Origin: Pseudo-nitzschia pungens | Taxonomy: Eukaryota > Bacillariophyta > Bacillariophyceae > Bacillariales > Bacillariaceae | DNA: 64,000 nt | Assembly: GCA_037355855.1 (NCBI GenBank) | Contig: CM074758.1 | Coordinates: 3,817,001-3,881,000 of the forward strand | Direction of reading: 5' to 3' | In this document: positions 32,133 through 42,605 of the stretch, piece by piece | Layout: every line of letters begins with the position of its first letter | How positions within the stretch are numbered: position 1 is the stretch's first letter | Position numbers and translations under genes: made by a program | Notes under the pieces: generated by a model | What the model was told of the DNA's origin: nothing | The model's input: the letters and a program-made list of their open reading frames with translations, nothing else | Database searches by the model: none

Positions 32133-34056
32133 CTCGCTTCTCAAACACGGGCCAAGTCCCAGAAGCCCCCGGCTTCACCTAAACCAGCAATCACCTTGCC
32201 TCCAGCTCCCATGGAACTGGATGCCAGCACAGCCCTGCTGTCTGGGATGACGCATGGAGGAGATCTCCCGGGAACAGAGGGGAAGGAACCTACAGGATGG
32301 AGTATTCCTGTTGAGAGCTCAGCAACAAAGCCTGCCACAGCAGCAGCAAAAACAATGGTTCGCAACATCCTAAAGGATATATCGAACATGGATCCGAATC
32401 GAACACCGAATCGATCCAAGGGTACAGACGCATCATCGATTAATATCAACCCGAATAAGACAGCAGCAACAAATGGACCACTCTTGTCTCTGGCAACAAA
32501 TTGGTCTACCGGTACAGCAAAAAATCTCTATTGCAATCCCGGAAACTCCAAAGACTACACCAAAGGAGGTGCGCTGGAGCAAAATTATTTAAAGCTGCTG
32601 TCGACTGCTGGTAATACAACCAAAAATACAGCAGATCAGACAACGAATAAGGGCAACGTGGCTCCCATTCTACTAACCAACATACAGTTCATACAAGGCA
32701 TCCCTCTCAAAGCAAGACCACTACTAGCGCTATTAGATAGTGGATCCTCCGGAACTCTAATCAACAAACGTGCCCTACCATTTGGCACACTACCACTTTG
32801 AAGCAAGCATCAAGTCCCCACCGCTACAGCCAATGGAAGCTTTGATACCACAGAGTATATTATCATGAAGAACATCAAGCTACAGGAGTTTGGCAACTAC
32901 ACCATCAACCTACAAGAGGCAAGGCTCTTCCATTCCCCCAACTGCAAATATGATCTGATACTAGGCAGAGACATCCTCCATCTAGCAAAGATCAATCTCC
33001 TATTCAAAGAAGGCGCAGTACAGTGGATGGACCAAACTGTCCCTATGAAGGACACCTCCTTATACCACGAGTCAGACTATACCATGCTCATGGAAGAACT
33101 AGAAGATGCCAAACTCTTTGCTGATGATCCCTCCTTTGCCAATCCATACAAGTCCAAAGTCATCCTAGACAGAGCCTACCAAGAAATAGATCCATCTACA
33201 GTCGCACAGCAACAGTCCCACATGTCCAAAGCAGAGCAACAACTGTTCCAAGCAATACTGAACAAGTATCCAAATGTCTTCAACGGGGAACTTGGAAAGT
33301 ATCCTCACAAGAAGATTTCTCTAAGACTGAAGCCTGGATCCAAGCCCATACACAAGAAGCCTTATCCAGTTGCATACAAACAAGAAGACCTATTCAAAAG
33401 GGAGCTCCAGAATCTTTGTAATGATGGAGTCCTCAAGAGATGCACTGGACCAGCTGAATGGGCCTTCCCAACCTTCATTGTACCAAAGAAAGACAACAGA
33501 GTTAGATGGGTATCAGACTTCAGAGAACTCAATGAACTTCTTGAGCGCTGACCTTATCCCATACCTAGGATACAAGACATCATGAACAAGCGAGGCAAGT
33601 ACACTCATTTCACCAAGATTGACTTGTCCATGCAATACTACTGCTTTGAACTGGATGATGCAAGCAAGAAACTATGTACCATAGTCACTCCATATGGATG
33701 CTATGAGTATCAGCGCCTACCAATGGGAGTTAAAGTCTCTCCGGACGTTGCCCAGCAACTCATGGAAGATATCCTACAAGACACTGACTGCACTGTCTAC
33801 ATTGATGACATTGGTATCTGGACTAATGGATCCTTTGAACTCCACATGAAGACCATGGACAAGATCCTAGACCGGCTCAACCAGAATGGACTTAAATGCA
33901 ACCCACTCAAGTGTGATTGGGCTGTACAAGAAACCGACTTCCTTGGTTACTGGATGACACCTACAGCTGTTAAGCCTTGGAGGAAAAAGATTGAAGCCAT
34001 CCTACATATGGACCGACCTTGAACTGTGACTCAAGTCAGATCCTTCCTCAGAGCAG
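32133..34056 (+). pseudogene. pol: Pol of element C: protease and RT (with stops)
   Basis: The same domains as A. The region before the protease is more complete than in A (Asn/Thr-rich linker, residues about 60-150). DSGSSGT lies near 32740 and YIDD near 33805. Stops occur at 32799-32801 (TGA for the CGA seen in A), 33549-33551 (TGA for Arg) and 34019-34021 (TGA for CGA). The frame is cut at 34056 by the fold-back element. Confidence 0.87.
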
Positions 34057-34611
34057 GAACATTATGGAAAAAAAAAATTTAGAAAAATTTTCATATTCAT
34101 GCGCGCGTTTTGCATGCAAGAAAATCGATATAATTTTTAACGGCTGTTTTTTGTTAAATATACACTTTAACGGCTGGCTGTACGAGTAAGGCTTACTTAG
34201 AGTGTCCTCGAAACTGTCCTCAAAACTGTCCTCAAAACAATTGTCCTCAAAAAGTGTCCTCAACGATTTTGTCCTCAACAATTATGTCCTCAACGTTTTG
34301 TCCTCAACCTCTATGACTTCAACGTTGAGGTTGAGGAGAAAACATTGAGGACATAATTGTTGAGGACAAAATGGTTGAGGACAGTCTGTTGAGGACAAAA
34401 TCGTTGAGGACACGTTTTGAGGACAATCGTTTTGAGGACAAAGATGACGGTTTAAGACCGTTAAATTATGGTTGCTCTTCTTTAATTATTAAAAATATAG
34501 AAGAGCCGTTATTTCCCTAAGATTTTTTTGAGAGTAAACCTTAGTCGCGCGCACAGCACAATGCGCATGAAAACGGAAATTTTCCAGAAAAGTTTTTTTT
34601 CCATAATGTTC
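34057..34611. mobile_element. Fold-back TIR element with TGTCCTCAA array
   Basis: 555 bp, flanked by the 3-bp TSD CAG (34054-34056, 34612-34614). The ends are GAACATTATGGAAAAAAAA in inverted orientation, with imperfect continuation. The middle is a giant hairpin: about nine TGTCCTCAA words on the left (34202-34310) and about eight TTGAGGACA words on the right (34322-34440), with ACGTTGAGGT near the turn. There are no coding frames. The termini are not CACTA-like and CAG is not the TWA target of PIF/Harbinger, so the superfamily is open. Confidence 0.8.
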
Positions 34612-36404
34612 CAGTAGGATACTACAGGGACATGTGGCCTCGCAGGTCCCATGTCCTAGCTCCTCTCTTTGACATTACTGGGACCCCCAAGAAAATTCTT
34701 CAAGCAGCTACCATCAAAGGCAAGCAAAGAAAAGCTCCTTCGCCTTTCGCTTGGGGACCTGCTCAAGATAAAGCCTTTCAAGAAATGAAGGCAGTGGTAG
34801 CAGCAGATGCGCTGAATACCTACCCAGATCTTAACAAGCCCTTTGAACTGTACACTGATGCCTCAGACCTACAGCTGGGTGCTGCCATAATACAAGATGG
34901 CAAACCCATAGCCTATTGGTCCAAGAAACTATCTGATGCCCAAAAGAACTACACCACTATGGAGAAAGAACTCCTAGCCATAGTACTCTGTTGCAAAGAA
35001 TACCGCAAAATGCTACTTGGTGGTGTTATCAATGTATACACTGACCATAAAAACCTTACCTTCCGAACCCTCTCAGTCCAACGAGTCCTCCGATGGAGAC
35101 TATTCCTTGAAGAATTTGGTGTCAACCTCACCTATGTGGAAGGCAAGAAGAATGTTCTTGCTGACGCCTTCTCCAGACTCCCCCGGATGGATCCACCTAC
35201 TGTGGGGAAGAAAGAAGCCCTTGGTAAGGGCACTCTAATTGATTTTTTGAAACTTGAAGTCCCCAAGCAAGATGAAGAACTGTTTCTAGCAGAGTTCCCC
35301 AACTTATTCCAGCACTTATGCAATGACGCAGACCAGGAACTACAAGCCTGTTTGCTGAACAATGAGTGCCTAGTCAACCTACCAAACAATCAAGACTTGG
35401 AATGCCCGGTGAACTATTCCAATATCTATCTTCATCAGCAGAAGGATCCAACCATCAAGTTCAAGATTCAATCCAAAGCCTTCTTCTACCAAGAATTGCA
35501 GGGCAATAACATCCTCTGCTATGCCAACCAATCCAATCTAGACAATTGGAGAATTTACATACCAAGCTCTCTCTCGAATGATACCATCAAGTGGTACCAT
35601 CTCCTGTTGGGTCATTGTGGATCCACCAGACTATATAAAACCATCGCAGCTCAATTCTATGCAGACAACCTGTCCAACCTGTGCAAGTCCTAGATTTGCC
35701 CTGATGATTGCATCCAATACAAGAGCAGGCAAGCACAATATGGAAAGCTTCCTCCCAAAGAAGCGCCGATATCTCCCTTCGATGAAGTCCATGTGGACCT
35801 CATAGGCCCATGGAAGATTACAGCTCAAAGCAAGACCTACAACTTCAAGGCCCTCACCTGTATTGATCCAGTCACCAATCTACTTGAAATCATCCGGATC
35901 AGGGACAAGTCTTCTCAGCATGTCTCTGATCAATTCAAGAACTGCTGGCTCTCAAGATACCCCAGACCAAATAGATGCGTCCATGACAATGGTGGTGAGT
36001 TCCTAGGGGCTGAATTCCAACTCATCCTCAAGCAGTATGGAATCCAATCAGTCCCCACTACAGTGAAGAATCCACAAGCCAATGCTATCTGTGAGCGAGT
36101 ACATTATACAGTGGCTGACATCCTACGAGTCCTAGTACATGTCAATCCTCCACAAGCCAACGCCAGAGCTACTCAGCTTATGGACAATGCCCTAGCAACA
36201 TGCATGCATGCCTCTTGCTGCGCAGTCAGCTCCTCCTTACAAGCTTTCCCAGGCTCCCTGGTGTTTAACAGGGACATGATGATAGATTTGCCCTTGACCT
36301 CCAACCTATTAGCTCTCAAGCAGCTCAGACAACAAGGAATCAATAAGGCGCTGCTCAGGGACAATGCCAAGAGAATAGAGCATACCTTCCGAATCAATGA
36401 CAAG
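34612..36404 (+). pseudogene. pol: Pol of element C: RNase H and integrase core
   Basis: RNase H ([29 protein letters not shown]) and the linker to integrase are open from 34632. The codon that is CGA here (about 35080) is the TGA found in A. The zinc-binding region WYHLLLGHCGS runs into TAG at 35691-35693 (Tyr expected). The integrase core follows (VDLIGPW, VHDNGGEF, NAICERVH) to Asn-Asp-Lys, where LINE-3 enters. The tail is at 49613-49966. Confidence 0.86.
36246..36404 (+). repeat. 159-bp direct repeat flanking LINE-3, left copy
   Basis: Integrase sequence of C starting TTCCCAGGCTCC and ending ATCAATGACAAG. It occurs again at 49613-49771, with no difference found by eye. The copies directly abut the two ends of LINE-3, as a target-site duplication would, but are roughly eight times longer than the other LINE TSDs here. 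Confidence 0.85.
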
Positions 36405-37399
36405 CTACCTTATTATTTAACCTTATACAGTCTCTCAAGCCCCTTAAGTGATATCCACTTAACGTTCTACATTCTTCAAGGTTACTTGCTGAAGTTCTCT
36501 AAGTCTTTTCAAGTCAAAGTTGTTGAACACATACATAACCCCCCCTTCCAGAAGGTTCCTACTCGCTGATCCTTAAGTATTTGCAAGTTCGCGCGAGCAT
36601 ATCTTCCAGTTTCCTCCCTCTTTTCAAGCCAATAGCCCCCCTGCTCTTCTAAGTGCCTATCATTTAAGAGCTACCCTGTTTCCTAGCCAAGCCCCCCAGT
36701 CCCTAAGTGTTTTCGCTTAAGGCTCCCCCACTACATCTGTTTTCAAGCCAAGACCAACTGATCCCTAAGTACCTTCCACTTAGTGCACTTCTGTTTCTAA
36801 GACTACAGCTACAATCGCCCCTTGTTATCAAGACTACAGTCTCCCTGGTCCCTGTTCGAGAGTTCCCTAAGTGTTTTTGCTATTAAGCAACCCCTACTGT
36901 TTTCAAGACACAAGCCTATCCCTGGTCCCTAGGTCTTTCTACTAAAGCCCCTGTTTTCAAGCAAGCACCTTCCCTGGTCCCTAAGTGTCTCGCTCAAGGT
37001 ACCTGTTTTCAAGCCAATTGCCCCTGAATACTGTTTCCACCCTTAATTACTCCCCTTGTTTCCAAGCAGGCAGCTTTCCTGGTCCATAAGTGTCGTGCTC
37101 AAGGTCCCTGTTTTCAAGCCAATTGCCCCTGGATACTGTTTCCACTTATAAGTACTCGCGAGTTTGAACTTCAAGTTCCCTCCTGAGCCTTTTAAGTGTG
37201 CCCTGCCATTGACACCCCCCGGTCCCTAAGTGTTGCTACTAAAGCCCCCAGTTTCGACGCAAGCAGCATCCTTGATCCCAGGTCTTTGTTACAAGCCAGT
37301 CGTCGGTTTGTTTCTACACGATTTGCAGTGGTCTACTGGAGTTCCTAAATTCTGTAACTCCAAAACACCTCTGTGGGTTTCGAACGTGACTTTTCTGGT
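36405..37399 (+). promoter_or_regulatory. LINE-3 5' region, repeat-rich part
   Basis: Contains degenerate monomers with TGTTTTCAAGCC, CCCTGGTCCCTAAGTG and CCTTAAGTG words, the plus-strand equivalents of the LINE-1 5' repeats. No gene. Presumed promoter region by analogy. Confidence 0.45.
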
Positions 37400-37539
37400 A
37401 GTGCTCTGGTCCTATCCTTTTTTGATTCCTCTGGAGTTTTTCCTTGTTCAGACCAACACTGGACCTGTTGTTGCTGCTGTACCCTGTTTCCCAGCATACA
37501 ACCTATCACCTGGCATTTCTGCACCCAAGCGGCTTTTCT

Positions 37540-39700
37540 ATTGTTGTTTCTGCATCCAGCTGGTGCTTCTATTGCCCCGGCGTTTGTCATCATCAGGCAT
37601 TTCTGTACCTACGTGGTGTTTCTGTTGTTGCTTCTGCATTCAACTGGTGCTTCTACTGCCCCGGCTTTTGCTATCACCTGGCACCTCTACATCCAGCGCA
37701 GCGTGTCTGTTGTTTTTTCTGCACTCCACAGGAGGTTTTCTGCTGTTGATTTGCCCTCCACCGGTGCTTATCCTGCCCCGGCATTAGTCATCACCTGGCA
37801 CTTCTACATCCAAGCGGCGTGTCTGTTGTTGCTCCTGCACCCAGCTGGTTGCTTTTCTGCTGTGGCTTTTCAACATCCAAGTGGCGTTTCTGTTGTTGCT
37901 TCTGCACACAACTGGTGTTTCTACTGCCCCGGCTTTTGTCATCATCAGGCATTTCTGCACCCAAGTGGCGTTTCTGTTGTTGCTTCTGCATTCAACTGGT
38001 GCTTCTACTGCCCCGGCCTTTGCTATCACCTGGCACCTCTACATCCACAGCGGCATTACTGTTGTCGCTTCTGCTCTCCACTGGAGGTTTTCTGCTGTTG
38101 CTTCTGCTTTCAACTGGTGCTTCTATTGCCCCGGCTTTTGTCATCATCAGGCATTTCTGGACCCAAGTGGAGTTTTCTGTTGTTGCTTCTGTATACACCT
38201 GGTGCTTCTACTGCCCCGGCCTTTGCTATCACCTGGCACCTCTACATCCACAGCGGCGTTTCTGTTGTTGCTTCTGCTCTCCACTGGAGGTTTTCTGCTG
38301 TTGCTTCTGCTTTCAACTGGTGCTTCTATTGCCCCAGCTTTTGTCGTCATCAGGCATTTCTGCACCCAAGTGGTGTTTCTGTTGTTGCTTCTGTATACAC
38401 CTGGTGCTTCTACTGCCCCGGCTTTTGCTATCTCCTGGCACCCCTACATCCAACGCGGCGTTTCTGTTGTTGCTTCTGCACTCCACAGGAGGTTTTCTGC
38501 TGTTGATTTGCCCTCAACCGGTGCTTCTCCTGCCCCGGCATCTGTCACCACCTGGCACTTCTACATCCAAGCGGCGTGTCTGTTGTTGCTCCTGCACCCA
38601 GCTGGTTGCTTTTCTGCTGTGGCTTTTCAACATCCCAGTGGCGTTTCTGTGGTTGCTTCCGCACTCAACTGGTGATTCTACTGCCCCGGCTTTTGTCATC
38701 ATCAGGCATTTCTGCACCCAAGTGGCGTTTTCTGTTGTTACTTCTGCATTCAACTGGTGCTTCTACTGCCCCGGCCTTTGCTATCACCTGGCACCTCTAC
38801 ATCCACAGCGGCGTTTCTGTTGTCGCTTCTGCTCTCCACTGGAGGTTTTCTGCTGTTGCTTCTGCTTTCCACTGGTGCTTCTATTCCCGGCTTTTGCTAT
38901 CACCTGGCATCTCTACATCCAGCGCGGCGTTTCTGTTGTTGCTTCTGCACTCCACTGGAGGTTTTCTGTTGTTGCTTCTGCTTTCAACTGGTGCTTCTCC
39001 TGCCCCAGCATTTGTCATCACCTGGCACTTCTACATCCAAGCGGCGTGACTGTTGTTGCTCCTGCACCCAGCTGGTTGCTTTTCTGCTGTGGCTTTTCAG
39101 CATCCAAGTGGCGTTTCTGTTGTTGCTTCTGCACACAACTGGTGTTTCTACTGCCCTGGCCTTTGCTATTACCTGGCACCTCTACATCCAAAGCGGCGTT
39201 CTGTGCTTGCTTCTGCACTCCACTGGAGGTTTTCTGCTGTTGCTTCTGCTTTCAACCGGTGCTTCTACTGCCCCGGCCTCTGTCACCACCTGGTATTTCT
39301 GCACCCAAGTGGAGTTTTCTGTTGTTGCTTCGGTTCTCCACTGGTGCTTCTACTGCCCCGGCTTTTGTCATCACCTGGCTTCTCTCCAACCAAGCGTCGG
39401 TTCTGTTGTTGCTTCTGCATCCAGCTGGTGCTTCTACTTCCCCGGCATTTGTCATCATCAGGCATTTCTGTACCCAAGTGGTGTTTCTGTTGTTGCTTCT
39501 GCATTCAACTGGTGCTTCTACTGCCCCGGCCTTTGCTATCACCTGGCACCTCTACATCCACAGCGGCATTACTGTTGTCGCTTCTGCTCTCCACTGGAGG
39601 TTTTCTGCTGTTGCTTCTGCTTTCAACTGGTGCTTCTATTGCCCCGGCTTTTGTCATCATCAGGCATTTCTGGACCCAAGTGGAGTTTTCTGTTGTTCCT
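37540..39700 (+). repeat. Composite minisatellite in the LINE-3 5' UTR (85/119-bp units)
   Basis: About 2 kb of tandem units sharing TTTCTGTTGTTGCTTCTGC, ACTGGTGCTTCTACTGCCC and ATCACCTGGCA. The CTGCCCCGG word recurs at spacings near 85 and 119 bp, with larger steps near 149. The units lack stop codons in several frames and so create long Cys/Leu/Phe-rich open frames (up to 642 codons alone, and one fused upstream of ORF1). I regard these as repeat artefacts. LINE-1 has only a trace of the array. Confidence 0.8.
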
Positions 39701-39730
39701 TCTGCACTCAGCTGCTCCCCTTCTGGTACA

Positions 39731-41934
39731 ATGCCTCCCCCTCCTAATAAGGGGTGGCCCACCTCCCAAGCTGCTTCCCGGAAGAAAAGATCTTCCACGC
39801 CTTCTTCTTCTGCTAGGTCTGCCTCTGGGTCTCGGTCTAGCAAGCGCCCATTTGTGCAAAAGACCCCTCCAAGACATTCTAGTGCCAACTCTGCTCTTGC
39901 CACTCCTTCTCCTGCTCTTGCTACCAGATCATCCTCTTCATCAGCCTCCTCAGCCGCTTCATCCTCTATGCATGGGTCTTCTGTTGATGATATGTCTTCC
40001 TCTTCTTCTGTGTCCTCATCTGCAGGTGTGCTTTCTGATGTTGATATGCTTGGCACTGAATCTGCACCAGGGGATTCCTTGCAGCCTTCTTCTCTGTCAG
40101 CAGCTTCTCAGTTAGGCTCCCAGAAGTCAGGCTCTCCGCCGTTAGGTACTCTGTCCGGCTCTCAGTCGTCAGGTACTCTGCCGTCAGACCCCCAGCTGAC
40201 AGGCTCCCAGCAGTCAGGCTCCCAGCAGTCAGGCTCCCAGCAGTCAGGCTCCCAGCAGCCAGGATCCAAGCAGCCAGGCTCCCAGCTGCCAGGCCAACAG
40301 CCGTCTGGACACACACCAATGGGTTCTGTGACCTCAGGCAAGGTCCCTGCTTCATCTATCCTCAAGCAATCTACTCTTGCCTTTTCCTCTGCCCAGAAGT
40401 CTGATCCCTCTCAGCAGAAAGCACGCCAATCCCAACGCAAGGAGGCTCTGGCTGCTGCAAACAGGGCTCATTCTGATTCCTTCTTCTGGTGTTTTTATGG
40501 TAAGGGTCCCTGTTCTGGCAGGTCTCCCATACCTTCTGCAATTCAGGCCTTTCGCAAATCTCCAACAGGTTCCCGCTTATGGGCTGGGTGCCCCAGCCCC
40601 ACACACTTTTTCAGTAAGAAGGAGGGCAAAGACAAGAAATCCATCCATGATATTTGCCAGACTGCCATCCCTCCTGTTTATGCTCAGGCTTTTCCGGACA
40701 ATCCTGATTGGCGCACGGCCTCTGTAGGTTCATTGGCCTCTCTTGCCTCTGCTTGCTTTCAAGGCTCTGCCCCAGCCTGGACCAAGCAACCATCTGGCCA
40801 GGCTCTGAAGAAATGTCTTATTGGTTTGGTCAAGATGTCTCCTGAGTGTTTTGATGACCTGTATTGTGAGGGCAACCTTCTTCCCAGCACTGAAGGAAAA
40901 GTTTGGTTGGCAGCCAACCAGGTGCTTGGCTCCCACTGGCATTTCAAGAAGAGACCTCCTACACCTGCGCCACCTGCGGCTGATGATGCTTCCACTTCCA
41001 AATCTTCCACTTCCAAATCAGTGTCCTTTCTTCCTGGTGGTGGTGATGCTACTGTCTTGTCCTCTTCTGCTGGGCATTTCCTCCGACGCCGAGGGGTTTG
41101 CTCAAGTGATTCCCGAGCACCAGTGGATGTCACTGCTGGCACCAAGTGTTCCCATAGTTCTTTTGTCACTCTGTCCCTTCCAAGGTTGATGTCACAACGC
41201 CCTGGGGAACTGTATGATGAACTGCTCAAGTCTCTCAAGGAAGCTTTGGATCTACTTTGGACTGTTGACAAGCGCCTGGTGTTGTATGTTTTTCCCTCAA
41301 GAGCCCGGCTCAACCCCAAGGCCAAGCTTGTTACCAAGCTTTGGACTACCCTTCCGGACAGGAAAACCTTGGAATTGTATGTTGCTCAGCTCGGGCTTCG
41401 CAGCAGAACTGCTCCTCACTTACGTTTCTTTGTGGGACACAGTGTTTCCCTGGAGACTCTATTTTCTGTACCCTTGCTCCAGAGGCTCAGAGATTGTGAC
41501 ATGGACCTGAAGTTTGACCACATACAGGCCCCAGTTATTGTCACCTGTGGTTTTCTCCTTGGATCCTACATGCAGAGTTTTGATCTTGACCACTACAACG
41601 AATTGCTTCAGACTCATCCCAGGTTTCAGGCATGTCCTATTGCTGTTATCAGGAAGAGTATCAGCCTGGACAACTCCAGAACTCCTGATCCCCATCCGGT
41701 TCTGGCTGCTCATGCCCAAACTGTTAAGCTCCTCAAAGCCCAGTTCAATTGGTGCAAACCTTCAGACATTGCCTCTCTCCCTGATGGTAAATTCTACAAG
41801 TTCATTGAGACAGCTACCAATCCTTCTGACAGACCCCTCCCCCCTTCCAAGCTCAAGACTGTTCGCCAAGCCAAGCACCGCCAAGCCAAATTTATTGAGA
41901 GCCATGAAACTGCTCCTGTTTTGGGGGTACTTGA
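39731..41934 (+). pseudogene. LINE-3 ORF1, first part (split by gypsy insertion)
   Basis: Start MPPPPNKGW at 39731, the site matching 17350 in LINE-1. The frame is open upstream only through minisatellite. A Ser-rich N-terminus is followed by a repeat tract of GlySerGlnGlnSer units (about 40200-40270, PGSQQSGSQQ type) where LINE-1 has SerGlyLys units. The conserved block CFYGKGPCSGRSPIPSAI follows, and then the long C-terminal domain. A short deletion near 41715 removes about eight residues relative to LINE-1 (His-Val-Leu-Cys-Asp-Ala-Thr-Lys). It is cut at 41934 by the antisense gypsy fragment. Confidence 0.85.
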
Positions 41935-42605
41935 TCATGTCATTCCACTTGCTCTGGGCGTCTGTGGTGAGGCAGCGTCCGAAGTGGGTTAGGTAGATGT
42001 TGATTGGTAGCCAGAGGTAGTTGGCAGCATTCCTGAATGACTCTTCCACAAAGAGCAACTCTTCAAGGCCTCCTGTCTCTGTGAACAGAGGGACTTTCAT
42101 GCTGTCCGTTCGGTCCTCATCGACATTGTACAGAGTGAAGAGCTTGGGCTTGGTTCGATCGAAGGAGCTCTTGTAGGTGATGGGAGGGTCTCTGTAGATG
42201 CCGGCCATGTTGCTTGTTGGAGATACAAGGTGCCTCTGTTGTTGAGGATAAGGGTTGTTTATTCGATTGTTTTGTTTCAGTACTGAGTTCTACTGTTTTC
42301 CTACGTTGAAGATAAACAGTAATTACTGTGTTACACTCTAAGGTAGAAAAATTGGAGTAGTATTAAAATTGTGACTAATCGTTAACTCTTAAGCGAGTGT
42401 TTCAGTTTTCATGTGAACGTTTGAATATACACAAGCGCGCCTTGCTACTATTTGAATAAAGGCTCACATGCATTGCTGGAGCGTCCGGCGCACAGTTTGA
42501 ATATTTGTATTCAAACACCGGTCACTCCTAAAGCCGGGCGGCTTATATGTGGGATTCGGTTAATTATTTAATCGTGGTTCATGCTCGCTACGCTAGCATG
42601 TCACA
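41935..42605 (-). mobile_element. gag: Truncated gypsy fragment (LTR, leader, gag start) inside LINE-3 ORF1
   Basis: On the minus strand: a C-type LTR (42605-42329; TGTGACATGCTAGCG...AGAGTGTAACA), the CAGTAATTACTG palindrome (42328-42317), the leader, and gag from the ATG at 42208 (MAGIYRDPPITYKSSFDRTK) to Lys-Trp-Asn-Asp-Met-Ile near 41936. There the element simply ends. Possible TSD CTTGA/GTTGA (41930-41934, 42606-42610) with one mismatch. Loss of everything downstream of the gag start suggests an incomplete insertion or a later deletion. Confidence 0.8.

Noticed and set aside
37373..39747. Very long overlapping open frames (377 to 642 codons) as proteins
   Set aside because: They are translations of tandem units in several frames at once, Cys/Leu/Phe-rich and without domains. 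They lie in the LINE-3 5' UTR and are absent from LINE-1.
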